From Halalkalibacter oceani (GTDB lineage Bacteria > Bacillota > Bacilli > Bacillales > Bacillaceae_D), in the NCBI RefSeq assembly GCF_040544555.1, contig NZ_JBEPKD010000022.1:1-64000 (forward strand): a stretch of DNA of 64,000 nt, written 5' to 3'. Under the pieces are notes generated by a model. It was not told the DNA's origin, made no database searches, and saw nothing but the letters and a program-made list of their open reading frames with translations. Made by a program: the position numbers and the translations under genes. Each line of letters starts with the position of its first letter. The first letter of the stretch is position 1. Of this stretch, positions 1-7,593 are shown piece after piece.

Positions 1-2
1 GA

Positions 3-353
3 ATATCTTATCGACTCGGTAGTATTATCCTAGCAGAAATAGGCGATATACACAACTTTAAGACACCTAGTCAGCTATTGGCTTTTGCGGGGATGGAGCC
101 ATCCATTTATGAATCGGGTGATGGAAGAGGGAAAGGGAAGATGGTCAAACGTGGCTCTCCTTATTTGCGTTGGGCTCTGTATCATGCCGCACGATTGGTT
201 GCCATTTATTCACCGACCTTTAAGAATTATTATCAAAAGAAACAATCGGAAGGAAAACATTATCACGTCGTGCTTAGTCATATCGCGAAAAAACTGATAA
301 GAGTCATCTTTCATTTACTTCGGAAAGAAGAAACCTATAAAGAAGCCCAATAA
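3..353 (+). CDS. IS110-family transposase, C-terminal part (cut by window edge)
   Basis: The reading frame is open from the left edge and continues to TAA at 351-353. The visible 116 residues contain the C-terminal transposase_20-type region of IS110/IS116/IS902 enzymes, with segments such as LAEIGDIHNFKTPSQLLAFAG followed by GMEPSIYESG, then a Lys/Arg-rich tail. These DEDD transposases make and resolve a circular intermediate. The N-terminal catalytic part lies outside the window, so it cannot be judged whether the element is intact. The neighbouring yqhO gene belongs to a conserved chromosomal block, so this is an insertion next to it. Confidence 0.85.
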   Translation: MSYRLGSIILAEIGDIHNFKTPSQLLAFAGMEPSIYESGDGRGKGKMVKRGSPYLRWALYHAARLVAIYSPTFKNYYQKKQSEGKHYHVVLSHIAKKLIRVIFHLLRKEETYKEAQ

Positions 354-370
354 CCCCCATTTTTTAAAAG

Positions 371-392
371 GAGGCCATTATAGGCTTCTTTG
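371..392 (+). terminator. Possible Rho-independent terminator behind the transposase
   Basis: GAGGCC (371-376) can pair with GGCTTC (383-388), with one G-U pair, across a six-base loop, followed by TTT. A longer outer pairing, AAGAAGCC near 340 with GGCTTCTT, is also possible. The T-run is short, so the call is tentative. Confidence 0.4.
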
Positions 393-557
393 TCATGCTT
401 ACATTTCTATTTTACGAAAGCTTTACCCTTCTCCTATTACTGCTTGACTTTATATAGTTAGTCTCTTACATCATGAACAGTACATAACAACTTAGCAAAA
501 AACATAGGCTTGGTTCCCTTCTCCTCTCACATAGGATGGAGAAGGGGGTGTGTACAC

Positions 558-1454
558 ATGAAGGTTGATGGAGTGTTTGCGGGAGGTGGCGTGAAAGCAT
601 TTGCCTTTGTCGGCGCGCTGCAGGTGATGGAGGAAAAGGGGTATGCCTTTGAACGTCTGGCCGGAACGAGTGCCGGCTCGATTATTGCTGCGCTGATAAA
701 AGCCGGCTATCAGAGCGGCGAGCTTTACACCCTACTAGATGAACTCGATGTCGAATCGTTGAAAGATGAGCGGATGTCTTATTTGCCGTTCCCGATGATG
801 AAATGGATTCATCTCTATTTCAAATTGGGCTTATACAGAGGGGATCGCCTTGAAGCCTGGATGAAACAGCTGCTGGATGCAAAAGGAATCAGAACTTTTG
901 CTGATTTGCCGCATGGCTCGCTTCGCATCATTGCTTCGGATTTATCAAGGGGAAGGCTGCTTGTGCTGCCCGATGACCTAAAGGAATACGGCGTCATTCC
1001 GGAGAAGTTTCCCGTGGCGCGGGCTGTCCGGATGAGCTGCAGCATCCCGTTTTTCTTTGAACCTGTGAAAATGTATAATCGGACGGATGGCGGCAAAGGT
1101 TCTTATATTGTCGATGGCGGCGTGTTGAGCAATTTTCCGATGTGGCTGTTTATGGACGGGAAAAAAAGAAAAGGGAAACGGCCGGTGATCGGCTTTCAGC
1201 TGACCCCCGAATTGAAGGAAATGCCGACGAATGATATTAAAAACGCGATTTCGATGTACCGCGCGCTTTTTGAAACGATGAGCTCGGCCCATGACACACG
1301 GTACATTGTCGCTGATCATGCGAAAAATATCGTCTTTATCCCGATTCTGGATGTGAAGGCGACGGATTTTGAGCTGTCCGAGGAGCAGAAGGAACAGCTC
1401 ATTACTCTTGGAAGAACAGAGACGGAGGACTTTATTAGAAAATGGTGTTATTAA
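558..1454 (+). CDS. yqhO: Patatin-like phospholipase, YqhO family
   Basis: A 298-residue patatin-fold acyl hydrolase. The N-terminus has the oxyanion-hole motif GGGVKAF, then the nucleophile elbow GTSAG about 30 residues later; the catalytic aspartate is in the VDGGV motif near residue 195. Patatin enzymes hydrolyse acyl esters of lipids with a Ser-Asp dyad; the substrate of the Bacillus YqhO branch is not known. The ATG at 558 is chosen because GAAGGGGGTG lies at 541-550, whereas upstream in-frame codons have no binding site. It is a single transcription unit ending at a strong hairpin, next to yqhP on the opposite strand as in B. subtilis. Confidence 0.85.
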   Translation: MKVDGVFAGGGVKAFAFVGALQVMEEKGYAFERLAGTSAGSIIAALIKAGYQSGELYTLLDELDVESLKDERMSYLPFPMMKWIHLYFKLGLYRGDRLEAWMKQLLDAKGIRTFADLPHGSLRIIASDLSRGRLLVLPDDLKEYGVIPEKFPVARAVRMSCSIPFFFEPVKMYNRTDGGKGSYIVDGGVLSNFPMWLFMDGKKRKGKRPVIGFQLTPELKEMPTNDIKNAISMYRALFETMSSAHDTRYIVADHAKNIVFIPILDVKATDFELSEEQKEQLITLGRTETEDFIRKWCY

Positions 1455-1462
1455 ACGCAAAA

Positions 1463-1500
1463 AACCGGGAGCGATTAAAATAAAGCCCGGTTCTTTTTTT
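1463..1500. terminator. Bidirectional terminator between yqhO and yqhP
   Basis: AACCGGG (1463-1469) pairs with CCCGGTT (1486-1492) and is followed by a run of T. On the other strand it is preceded by an A-run and overlaps the 3' end of yqhP, so it can serve both converging genes. Confidence 0.8.
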
Positions 1501-1879
1501 TATTTTTCTTGCCCTCAATCACCGTTAAATGAGGGTTGGCTGTTCTATGTTTTGCAAGCCGCGCAGGCTTGGATTTAGATGCTCGTAATGTTTTGCCTCG
1601 TGCGAGAAAGGATGGGGGTGCGGACTCTGCTTTCTTCGAGCTTGTTCGCTTCGCTTTACGGAGCTGGGCCCGCGTCGGTCCAGTTCGAGAGGGAAACAGG
1701 CTGGTGCCGTAGCGTCGCGCCATCACCCAGCGGATCACGAGAAAAAGCAGTCCGGCAAACCCGGCAATGACAAGCAAATTAACAAGAAAACCGGCAGCAT
1801 TAAAGATCAGTTGATACCCAAGCCCGATTAGAGCAAACAGAAAAACGACCGGAATGATATATTTCATAAATGAACGCAT
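1475..1879 (-). CDS. yqhP: SA1362/YqhP family membrane protein
   Basis: 134 residues. Residues 1-50 form two closely spaced hydrophobic segments (IIPVVFLFALIGLGY, and LVNLLVIAGFAGLLFLVI). The rest is a very basic, Lys/Arg-rich cytoplasmic tail. This architecture and the position opposite yqhO match B. subtilis YqhP (SA1362 family), a conserved Firmicutes protein of unknown function. A good ribosome binding site (GGAGGTGGG on the minus strand, about 1884-1892) precedes the ATG. The 3' end runs into the shared terminator. Confidence 0.75.
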   Translation of the reverse strand: MRSFMKYIIPVVFLFALIGLGYQLIFNAAGFLVNLLVIAGFAGLLFLVIRWVMARRYGTSLFPSRTGPTRAQLRKAKRTSSKKAESAPPSFLARGKTLRASKSKPARLAKHRTANPHLTVIEGKKNKKKNRALF

Positions 1880-2165
1880 GTGCCCACCTCCGTAGAAAAT
1901 AGATGCGTTACCACCTGTTTTAGAGCATGCTTCTTCTTAGTAAATTCCCATTTTTCATGTGGTTTAAACAGAGAATCCTTTCATTATAATATATATGCTT
2001 TATGATGAAAAGGGAATCACATTCGTGGAGTTTGTATAGTATTTCGCTAAAATAGGGAAAAAATCCTTTTTACAAGCTGTGACAACTTTTTGAGAAACAG
2101 ACTGTTCATAGAAGGCTATGGAAATCCTGTCAGGCGGACATACTAAACCCGTGGAGGTGAGATGA

Positions 2166-2648
2166 TTGGGAAAACAGCATCTGGAACAGAATGAGCAGGA
2201 AATGCAAATGTCATTTCCGGCCAAAGTGGCGCTGATCGGGATATTTGGCGGGATCATTTGGTCGCTTTTAGGCTATTTTGCCTTCTTTTTTCATTTCATT
2301 CGTGTCGGGCCGGCTCTGGCCTTGATGCCGTTTGCGTTAGGCGACTGGAAAGACACCTATATCGGCCAGTTTGTCGGAGTGGCGGTCATCGCTGTCTTAT
2401 CAATCGGAGTGGCGTTTACTTACAAGCTTCTTTTGCAAAAACAGCATAAGATGTGGGTTGGTGTCGTCTTTGGTCTCGTTCTTTGGGGCCTCGTGTTCTA
2501 TGTTCTTAATCCTATCTTTCCGGGACTTAAACCGATCGGGCAATTGGATTCAAATACGTTGATTACGTCGCTTTGTTTGTATGTACTTTACGGTGTGTTT
2601 ATCGGCTATTCGATTTCATATGAATATGAGCAGCAGCGTCGAAACTAA
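2166..2648 (+). CDS. yqhR: YqhR family membrane protein
   Basis: 160 residues with about four transmembrane segments (near residues 15-35, 62-84, 92-115 and 135-152), and short charged ends. It sits directly upstream of aroQ, as yqhR does in B. subtilis; function unknown. The start is TTG at 2166: GGAGGTGA lies at 2153-2160, and the ATG at 2162 is out of frame. B. subtilis yqhQ, which lies between yqhP and yqhR, is absent here. The 286-bp gap between yqhP and this gene shows no other credible gene. Confidence 0.7.
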   Translation: MGKQHLEQNEQEMQMSFPAKVALIGIFGGIIWSLLGYFAFFFHFIRVGPALALMPFALGDWKDTYIGQFVGVAVIAVLSIGVAFTYKLLLQKQHKMWVGVVFGLVLWGLVFYVLNPIFPGLKPIGQLDSNTLITSLCLYVLYGVFIGYSISYEYEQQRRN

Positions 2649-2669
2649 TTCAATCAGCGGTTTAGTTTG

Positions 2670-2678
2670 TGCTACAAT
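2670..2678 (+). promoter_or_regulatory. Extended -10 promoter element for aroQ
   Basis: TGCTACAAT is an extended -10 box (TGn + TACAAT, one mismatch to TATAAT) 35 bases before the aroQ start. The candidate -35, TTCAAT at 2649-2654, has an 18-bp spacer and is weak. Confidence 0.45.
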
Positions 2679-2713
2679 GAAAGCGTACAAATGATGGAAA
2701 GAGGGGAAACGAT

Positions 2714-3148
2714 TTGAAGCATTTCTATGTGATTAATGGGCCTAACTTAAACCGTTTAGGAAAAAGAGAACCGACTGTATACGGGAAGGAAACGCTTGAA
2801 GATCTGGAAGCGTATGTTTCGACGAAGGCTGAGGCATTAGGGTGTAAGGTGACATGTTTTCAATCGAATATCGAAGGCGAGATTGTCAACTGGATTCACC
2901 AGGCGGAAGATGAGCAGGCTGCTGGGATTCTGCTTAACCCGGCAGCCTTTACGCATTATAGCTACGCCATTCGCGAAGCAATTTCCAGCGTTGCGGTTCC
3001 CGTGATTGAAATTCACCTTTCTAATGTGCACGCCCGTGAACCGTTTCGCCATCAATCTGTGACGGCGGCTGTCACGAAGGGGCAAATTGTCGGATTTGGC
3101 TTTAGAGGCTACGAGCTTGCCTTACGTGCTTTACTTGAAGAGGAGTGA
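2714..3148 (+). CDS. aroQ: 3-dehydroquinate dehydratase, type II
   Basis: 144 residues, the usual size for the dodecameric type II enzyme, which converts 3-dehydroquinate to 3-dehydroshikimate in the shikimate pathway. The N-terminal motif INGPNLNRLGKREP carries the active-site Asn and Arg. The catalytic Tyr is in the following PTVYG loop; NPAAFTHYSYAIREA and EIHLSNVHAREPFR carry the conserved His and Arg residues. The start is TTG at 2714 after GAGGGGAAA. The stop overlaps the start region of the peptidase gene, so the two are co-transcribed. Confidence 0.93.
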   Translation: MKHFYVINGPNLNRLGKREPTVYGKETLEDLEAYVSTKAEALGCKVTCFQSNIEGEIVNWIHQAEDEQAAGILLNPAAFTHYSYAIREAISSVAVPVIEIHLSNVHAREPFRHQSVTAAVTKGQIVGFGFRGYELALRALLEEE

Positions 3149-3153
3149 TGAAG

Positions 3154-4224
3154 ATGGATCGATTAACGAAGCTGAGAGAGCAGTTTACCACGTATAACAT
3201 TGACGGGCTTTTGATTACAAGCAGCTACAACCGCCGCTACATGGCCCGCTTCACAGGGACGGCAGGCGTTGTCCTGATCGCGGCCAAGGAAGCGGTGTTT
3301 ATTACCGATTTCCGCTACGTAGAGCAGGCGAAAGAACAGGCCGCAGGTTTTACGATTGTCCAGCACACTGGTCCGATTTATGAGGAGGTCGCGCGGCAGG
3401 TCGAGCGGCTTGGCATCACGAAGCTCGGTTTTGAACAGGCGCAGCTTACATACGAGGCGCACTCGATTTACAATAATGTTATTAAAACGGCAGAACTTGT
3501 CCCGGTTGGTGGACTCGTCGAGGACATTCGCTTGAAGAAGGATGATGAGGAAGTTAAAATCATCCAGGAGGCGGCGGATATTGCCGATGCCGCTTTTGCG
3601 CATATTACCACGTTCATCCGGCCGGGTGTAACAGAGCTTGAGGTCGCCAATGAGCTTGAATTTTTTATGAGAAAGCAGGGGGCGCAAAGCTCTTCCTTTG
3701 ATATTATTGTCGCCTCCGGTTATCGTTCAGCTCTTCCGCACGGCGTCGCCAGTGAGAAGGTCATTCAAACGGGAGAACTTGTCACGCTTGATTTCGGCGC
3801 CTATTATAAAGGCTACTGCTCTGATATTACCCGCACCGTTGCGGTCGGACAAATCAGCGAGGAGCTTCATACGATTTACCATACTGTGCTCGAGGCTCAG
3901 CTCCGTGGAATGGCGGGAATCAAAGCAGGGATGACCGGCAAGGAGGCCGATGCGTTGACGCGCGACTATATTACGGAGAAAGGCTACGGGGAGTATTTCG
4001 GTCACTCGACAGGCCATGGGTTAGGCTTGGAAATCCATGAAGGACCGACGTTATCGATGCGTTCTGAAACCGTGCTTGAACCGGGGATGATCGTCACCGT
4101 GGAACCGGGTATTTATATTGCCGGTGTCGGCGGGACGAGAATTGAGGATGATATTCTCATTACGGAGGATGGCAACTCGACCTTTACCCACTCGCCAAAG
4201 GAATTGCTTGTCATTGGTGGATGA
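3154..4224 (+). CDS. Xaa-Pro peptidase, M24 family (YqhT)
   Basis: A 356-residue M24B metallopeptidase. The first 125 residues form the creatinase-type N-terminal domain. The C-terminal pita-bread fold has the dinuclear metal ligands in order: D in LDFGAYYKGYCSD (two Asp), H in STGHGLGLEIHE, E in VEPGIY and E in GTRIEDD. It removes N-terminal residues next to proline in peptide turnover. Three in-frame starts exist: GTG 3145, ATG 3148 and ATG 3154. The last is preferred because AGGAG (3141-3145) is 8 bases upstream. It lies between aroQ and efp as in B. subtilis. Confidence 0.88.
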   Translation: MDRLTKLREQFTTYNIDGLLITSSYNRRYMARFTGTAGVVLIAAKEAVFITDFRYVEQAKEQAAGFTIVQHTGPIYEEVARQVERLGITKLGFEQAQLTYEAHSIYNNVIKTAELVPVGGLVEDIRLKKDDEEVKIIQEAADIADAAFAHITTFIRPGVTELEVANELEFFMRKQGAQSSSFDIIVASGYRSALPHGVASEKVIQTGELVTLDFGAYYKGYCSDITRTVAVGQISEELHTIYHTVLEAQLRGMAGIKAGMTGKEADALTRDYITEKGYGEYFGHSTGHGLGLEIHEGPTLSMRSETVLEPGMIVTVEPGIYIAGVGGTRIEDDILITEDGNSTFTHSPKELLVIGG

Positions 4225-4273
4225 TCACTTGAAAAAGCAGGGTGAAATAGTAAAGGAAACTTTTTCAAAGCTG

Positions 4274-4282
4274 TGGTATAGT
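4274..4282 (+). promoter_or_regulatory. Extended -10 promoter element for efp
   Basis: TGGTATAGT matches an extended -10 (TGn + TATAGT), about 54 bases before the efp start and beyond the peptidase stop. No good -35 is seen at 17 bp, as is common for extended -10 promoters. Confidence 0.5.
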
Positions 4283-4335
4283 AATGGTTGTGAGTGAACA
4301 TCTGATGATGCAGATGGAAGATGGAGGAAACGAAT

Positions 4336-4893
4336 ATGATTTCAGTAAACGATTTTAAAACAGGTTTAACGATTGAAGTGGATGGTGGAATTTGGCAGGT
4401 TATCGAATTCCAACATGTAAAACCGGGTAAAGGGGCCGCCTTTGTTCGTTCAAAGCTGCGCAACCTGAGAACGGGAGCGATTCAGGAAAAAACATTCCGC
4501 GCGGGCGAGAAAGTGTCAAAAGCCCATATTGAAAATCGCCGTATGCAATATTTATATGCCAGCGGTGATATGCACACGTTCATGGATAACGAATCCTACG
4601 AGCAAATTGAACTGCCGAGTGCGCAAATTGAGCGGGAGCTGAAATTTTTAAAAGAAAACATGGAAGTGCAAATCATTACGTATCAAGGGGAGACCCTTGG
4701 TGTCGAAGTCCCTAACACGGTACAGCTTGAAGTGACGGAAACGGAGCCGGGTATTAAAGGGGATACAGCGTCTGGCGGCACGAAGCCGGCTACGCTGGAA
4801 ACCGGATTAACGGTTCAGGTGCCTTTCTTTATCAATCAAGGGGACGTCCTTATTATTGATACGCGCAGCGGCGCTTACGTATCACGGGCATAA
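4336..4893 (+). CDS. efp: Translation elongation factor P
   Basis: 185 residues with the three beta-barrel domains of EF-P, which rescues ribosomes stalled at polyproline stretches. The loop PGKGAAF carries Lys32, the residue modified with 5-aminopentanol in B. subtilis. The C-terminal signature TVQLEVTETEPGIKGDTASGG is present. ATG 4336 is chosen because GGAGGAAA lies at 4323-4330 and the family starts MISVNDF. An ATG at 4321 would place the binding site inside the gene. A strong terminator follows, so efp is separated from yqhV. Confidence 0.96.
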   Translation: MISVNDFKTGLTIEVDGGIWQVIEFQHVKPGKGAAFVRSKLRNLRTGAIQEKTFRAGEKVSKAHIENRRMQYLYASGDMHTFMDNESYEQIELPSAQIERELKFLKENMEVQIITYQGETLGVEVPNTVQLEVTETEPGIKGDTASGGTKPATLETGLTVQVPFFINQGDVLIIDTRSGAYVSRA

Positions 4894-4904
4894 CATGATA
4901 ATAC

Positions 4905-4948
4905 AGAAATCTCCATCAGGTCATGTGCTTGATGGAGATTTCTTTGTT
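4905..4948 (+). terminator. Rho-independent terminator after efp
   Basis: A perfect 14-bp stem (AGAAATCTCCATCA at 4905-4918 with its complement at 4930-4943) with an 11-base loop, followed by TTGTTT. Confidence 0.85.
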
Positions 4949-5052
4949 TGCGCGACAAAAGCAGGAAAATAGGGGGCGGGGCTGTTCTAGCGCTTCAGGG
5001 CTGTGTCTATCAAGAGGTAAGCGCAGAGAAGAATCGGACGGCGGCTTGCTTT

Positions 5053-5101
5053 AAGCTTGAGAAAAAGGTGGAAAACGACCTTTTTTCTCAAGCTTTTTTT
5101 A
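5053..5101 (+). terminator. Second hairpin terminator upstream of yqhV
   Basis: AAGCTTGAGAAAAAGGT (5053-5069) pairs with the complementary arm at 5078-5095 with one bulged T, followed by seven T. No gene is found between the efp terminator and this hairpin, so it either ends a short untranslated transcript or acts as a leader attenuator for yqhV/spoIIIA. Confidence 0.6.
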
Positions 5102-5163
5102 TAGTTCTAAACCGGGGCCGCCCACTCATAGGTTGTACAAAGAAAGAATGTCGAGGTGAAGGT

Positions 5164-5445
5164 ATGAAGACATGGTTTCACGCGGTGGAAATGACGCTGT
5201 TGGTCATGGTCGGGTTACGCGTTCTTTCAGGCTTAATAGAACTGACCGCGGCCGGTTTGATGCTTCGTTTTAATAGTGTTGAAAAAGCGATTGGCTTAAA
5301 TGCGATGCTTGTCATAATTGGTCCGACTATTTTTATTACTTCGATTGCAGTTGGACTGATCGGGATGTCGGATCGTTTATCGTTTTCAAAATTTGCTTTT
5401 ATTGGAGCTGGTGTCCTGCTTATTTTAATCGGGATCAGAAAGTGA
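5164..5445 (+). CDS. yqhV: YqhV family membrane protein
   Basis: 93 residues with three hydrophobic segments (about residues 8-30, 41-62 and 73-90) and no catalytic motif. It matches B. subtilis YqhV in length and position, just before spoIIIAA. ATG 5164 follows GAGGTGAAGG. The 18-base gap to spoIIIAA allows co-transcription; function unknown. Confidence 0.75.
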   Translation: MKTWFHAVEMTLLVMVGLRVLSGLIELTAAGLMLRFNSVEKAIGLNAMLVIIGPTIFITSIAVGLIGMSDRLSFSKFAFIGAGVLLILIGIRK

Positions 5446-5463
5446 CGAAAAGGAGAGAGGGCT

Positions 5464-6393
5464 ATGCTTGAGGATGTGCTGCGCATCTTGCCGGAAACGA
5501 TACGCCAAATGCTGAAAAACATCGAACCTGCTTTGCAGAATAAAATCGAAGAGATCCGGGTCCGTGTCTCAAGGCCGCTGGAGGTGATGATTGCCGGCAA
5601 GCCCTATTATCCGTCCAGTTCTGCCGGTGTTTATCAAGTAAAAGGTGATGATGCCGCTTTTTTGTTAAGCCAGCTTAGTCAATATTCGATTTATGCCTTT
5701 GAAGAAGAGTTGCGCAGAGGCTTCATTACGATAAAAGGGGGCCATCGCGTCGGTCTTGCCGGAAAGGTCGTTCTTGATAAAGGACAAGTCAAAACATTGC
5801 GCGATATTAGCTCGTTCAATATCCGGATTGCCCGCGAAACGATTGGCGCAGCGGATCGGCTGGTGTCCGAGCTTTATCAGGGCAGGTGGCTTAACACGCT
5901 GATTATCGGTCCGCCGCAGGCCGGAAAAACCACTTTGCTGCGCGATTTGGCGCGATTGATCAGCGAAGGGATGCCGGAGCGGCAGATTCCGTCATTAAAG
6001 GTCGGAATCGTCGATGAGCGCTCTGAAATCGCCGCCAGTATGAAAGGCGTTCCCCAGCTTCAGCTAGGAGGCCGGGTCGATGTGCTTGATGGTTGTCCGA
6101 AGGCTGAGGGAATGATGATGATGATTCGTTCGATGAGTCCGGATGTGCTCGTCGTTGATGAAATTGGGAGAAAAGAGGACGTCATCGCCGTTCAGGAGGC
6201 GCTGCATGCCGGGGTGAACGTCATGACAACAGCACACGGCTTTTCCGTTGAGGATGTGAAGCGGAGGCCGGCGCTTCAGGAACTGCTCGCCCAAGGCGCA
6301 TTTGAACGGCAAATCGAGCTGACAAGGCGAACAAAACCGGGAGTCGTCAAGCGGATTCATCAGCAGAAGCGAAATGACGTGATCATCCGATGA
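5464..6393 (+). CDS. spoIIIAA: Stage III sporulation protein AA (ATPase)
   Basis: 309 residues. A type II/IV secretion-type ATPase of the SpoIIIA-SpoIIQ channel that links mother cell and forespore after engulfment and is needed for late sigma-G activity. The Walker A motif GPPQAGKTT lies near residue 149, and the Walker B-like VLVVDEIGRKED near residue 235. ATG 5464 follows AAGGAGAGAGG. First gene of an eight-gene operon with mostly overlapping or tight junctions; transcribed by mother-cell sigma-E in B. subtilis. Confidence 0.95.
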   Translation: MLEDVLRILPETIRQMLKNIEPALQNKIEEIRVRVSRPLEVMIAGKPYYPSSSAGVYQVKGDDAAFLLSQLSQYSIYAFEEELRRGFITIKGGHRVGLAGKVVLDKGQVKTLRDISSFNIRIARETIGAADRLVSELYQGRWLNTLIIGPPQAGKTTLLRDLARLISEGMPERQIPSLKVGIVDERSEIAASMKGVPQLQLGGRVDVLDGCPKAEGMMMMIRSMSPDVLVVDEIGRKEDVIAVQEALHAGVNVMTTAHGFSVEDVKRRPALQELLAQGAFERQIELTRRTKPGVVKRIHQQKRNDVIIR

Positions 6394-6902
6394 AGCTGCT
6401 CGGTGCGATTTTCATTCTGTTGGCGACGACAAGCATCGGCTTTGAATATGCGAAGCGGCTGAGCGAACGGCCGCGTCAGCTGCGCCAGCTGAGGGTGGCG
6501 ATTCAATCATTGGAGGCTGAAATGATGTATGGTCTGACGCCGTTGGCCGAGGCGAGCAGGCATATTGCCGAACAGCTGCCAAAGCCGCTTTCACTCTTTT
6601 TCATGAGCTTCTCGGAGCGGCTTTCCCACTACGAGCAAACGGCGTTTGACGCATGGAAGGAAAGCGTGGACGAGACATGGCAGAGGACGTCTTTGTTGGA
6701 TAGTGAACGGGAAATCATGCTGCAATTTGGCACGACGCTCGGCCAGCATGATCGGGACCAGCAGCAGAAGCAAATTAAGTTGACCCTCGCTCATTTAGAA
6801 AGAGAAGAGCTGGAGGCGAAGGACAGACAAACACGGTATGAACGGATGATTAAGAGCCTCGGCTTTCTTAGCGGCTTATTGATTGTTGTACTGATGTTGT
6901 AG
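6390..6902 (+). CDS. spoIIIAB: Stage III sporulation protein AB
   Basis: 170 residues, with hydrophobic segments at residues 1-18 and 152-170 and a helical, charged middle. It resembles the GspF-like integral membrane component of type II secretion systems and is part of the mother-cell side of the SpoIIIA complex. The ATG overlaps the spoIIIAA stop (ATGA at 6390), showing translational coupling. Confidence 0.92.
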   Translation: MKLLGAIFILLATTSIGFEYAKRLSERPRQLRQLRVAIQSLEAEMMYGLTPLAEASRHIAEQLPKPLSLFFMSFSERLSHYEQTAFDAWKESVDETWQRTSLLDSEREIMLQFGTTLGQHDRDQQQKQIKLTLAHLEREELEAKDRQTRYERMIKSLGFLSGLLIVVLML

Positions 6903-6923
6903 GCGGACGAAGGAGGAGAGGTT

Positions 6924-7130
6924 GTGATGTATGATGTAAACACCATTTTCCAGATTGCCGGAATCGGCATTGTTGTCGCGATGATCCATACGGTTTTAAA
7001 GCAGATGGGAAAAGAAGATTGGGCGCATTGGGTGACATTGATCGGCTTTATCATCGTCCTTTACATGGTGGCGACAATGGTTGATGACTTATTTCAAAAA
7101 ATCAGGGGTGTTTTTTTGTTCCAAGGGTGA
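6924..7130 (+). CDS. spoIIIAC: Stage III sporulation protein AC
   Basis: 68 residues, two transmembrane helices (residues 8-26 and 38-58), with the conserved VNTIFQIAGIGIVVAMIHT stretch. It is a small membrane subunit of the SpoIIIA channel complex. GTG 6924 gives exactly the length of the B. subtilis protein; ATG 6927 is equally possible. Both follow AGGAGGAGAGG. The stop overlaps the next start. Confidence 0.92.
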   Translation: MMYDVNTIFQIAGIGIVVAMIHTVLKQMGKEDWAHWVTLIGFIIVLYMVATMVDDLFQKIRGVFLFQG

Positions 7131-7534
7131 AGGAGTGGGTTGCGATTGACATCATTCAAATTGTCGGGTTAGGGCTGATTGCGACCTTCCTAGCCCTCGT
7201 TGTCAAAGAGCAAAAACCGATATTTGCTTTCATGCTAACAGTTTTTGTCGGCGTTTTGATTTTTCTTTTTTTAATTGATGAAATTACAAAAATTATCGCG
7301 ATGCTCTCCGGGATTGCCGAGCAGGCGAATATGAATATGATGTACTTGCAAACGATTTTGAAAATCATCGGAATTGCCTACATTGCGGAGTTCGGGGCGC
7401 AAATTGCCAAGGATGCGGGACAAGCCGCCATCGCCTCGAAGATTGAACTGGCAGGGAAAATTTTAATTCTTGTGATGGCAATTCCGATTTTGACGGCGGT
7501 GATCGAAGTCGTTCTTACGTTGATTCCGAATTGA
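7127..7534 (+). CDS. spoIIIAD: Stage III sporulation protein AD
   Basis: 135 residues with about four transmembrane helices. It carries the strongly conserved segment ILKIIGIAYIAEFGAQIAKD, then AGQ and SKIELAGK. Membrane subunit of the SpoIIIA complex. GTG 7127 overlaps the spoIIIAC stop, but its Shine-Dalgarno is poor. AAGGAG at 7130-7135 would better serve a start around 7139-7145, where only GTT and ATT codons exist in frame, so the exact start is uncertain. Confidence 0.9.
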   Translation: MKEWVAIDIIQIVGLGLIATFLALVVKEQKPIFAFMLTVFVGVLIFLFLIDEITKIIAMLSGIAEQANMNMMYLQTILKIIGIAYIAEFGAQIAKDAGQAAIASKIELAGKILILVMAIPILTAVIEVVLTLIPN

Positions 7535-7593
7535 AGCTTCTAAGCGATGGACATGATGACCACCTTCGTACGTGGAATGGAAGTGAGATCAAA

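Noticed and set aside
978..1460. 160-codon minus-strand frame opposite yqhO
   Set aside because: Antisense shadow of a well-supported gene; no ribosome binding site and a low-complexity His/Arg-rich product.
4948..5163. Longer N-terminus for yqhV starting at 4948
   Set aside because: It would translate through a strong terminator hairpin (5053-5101); ATG 5164 has a proper ribosome site and gives the family length.
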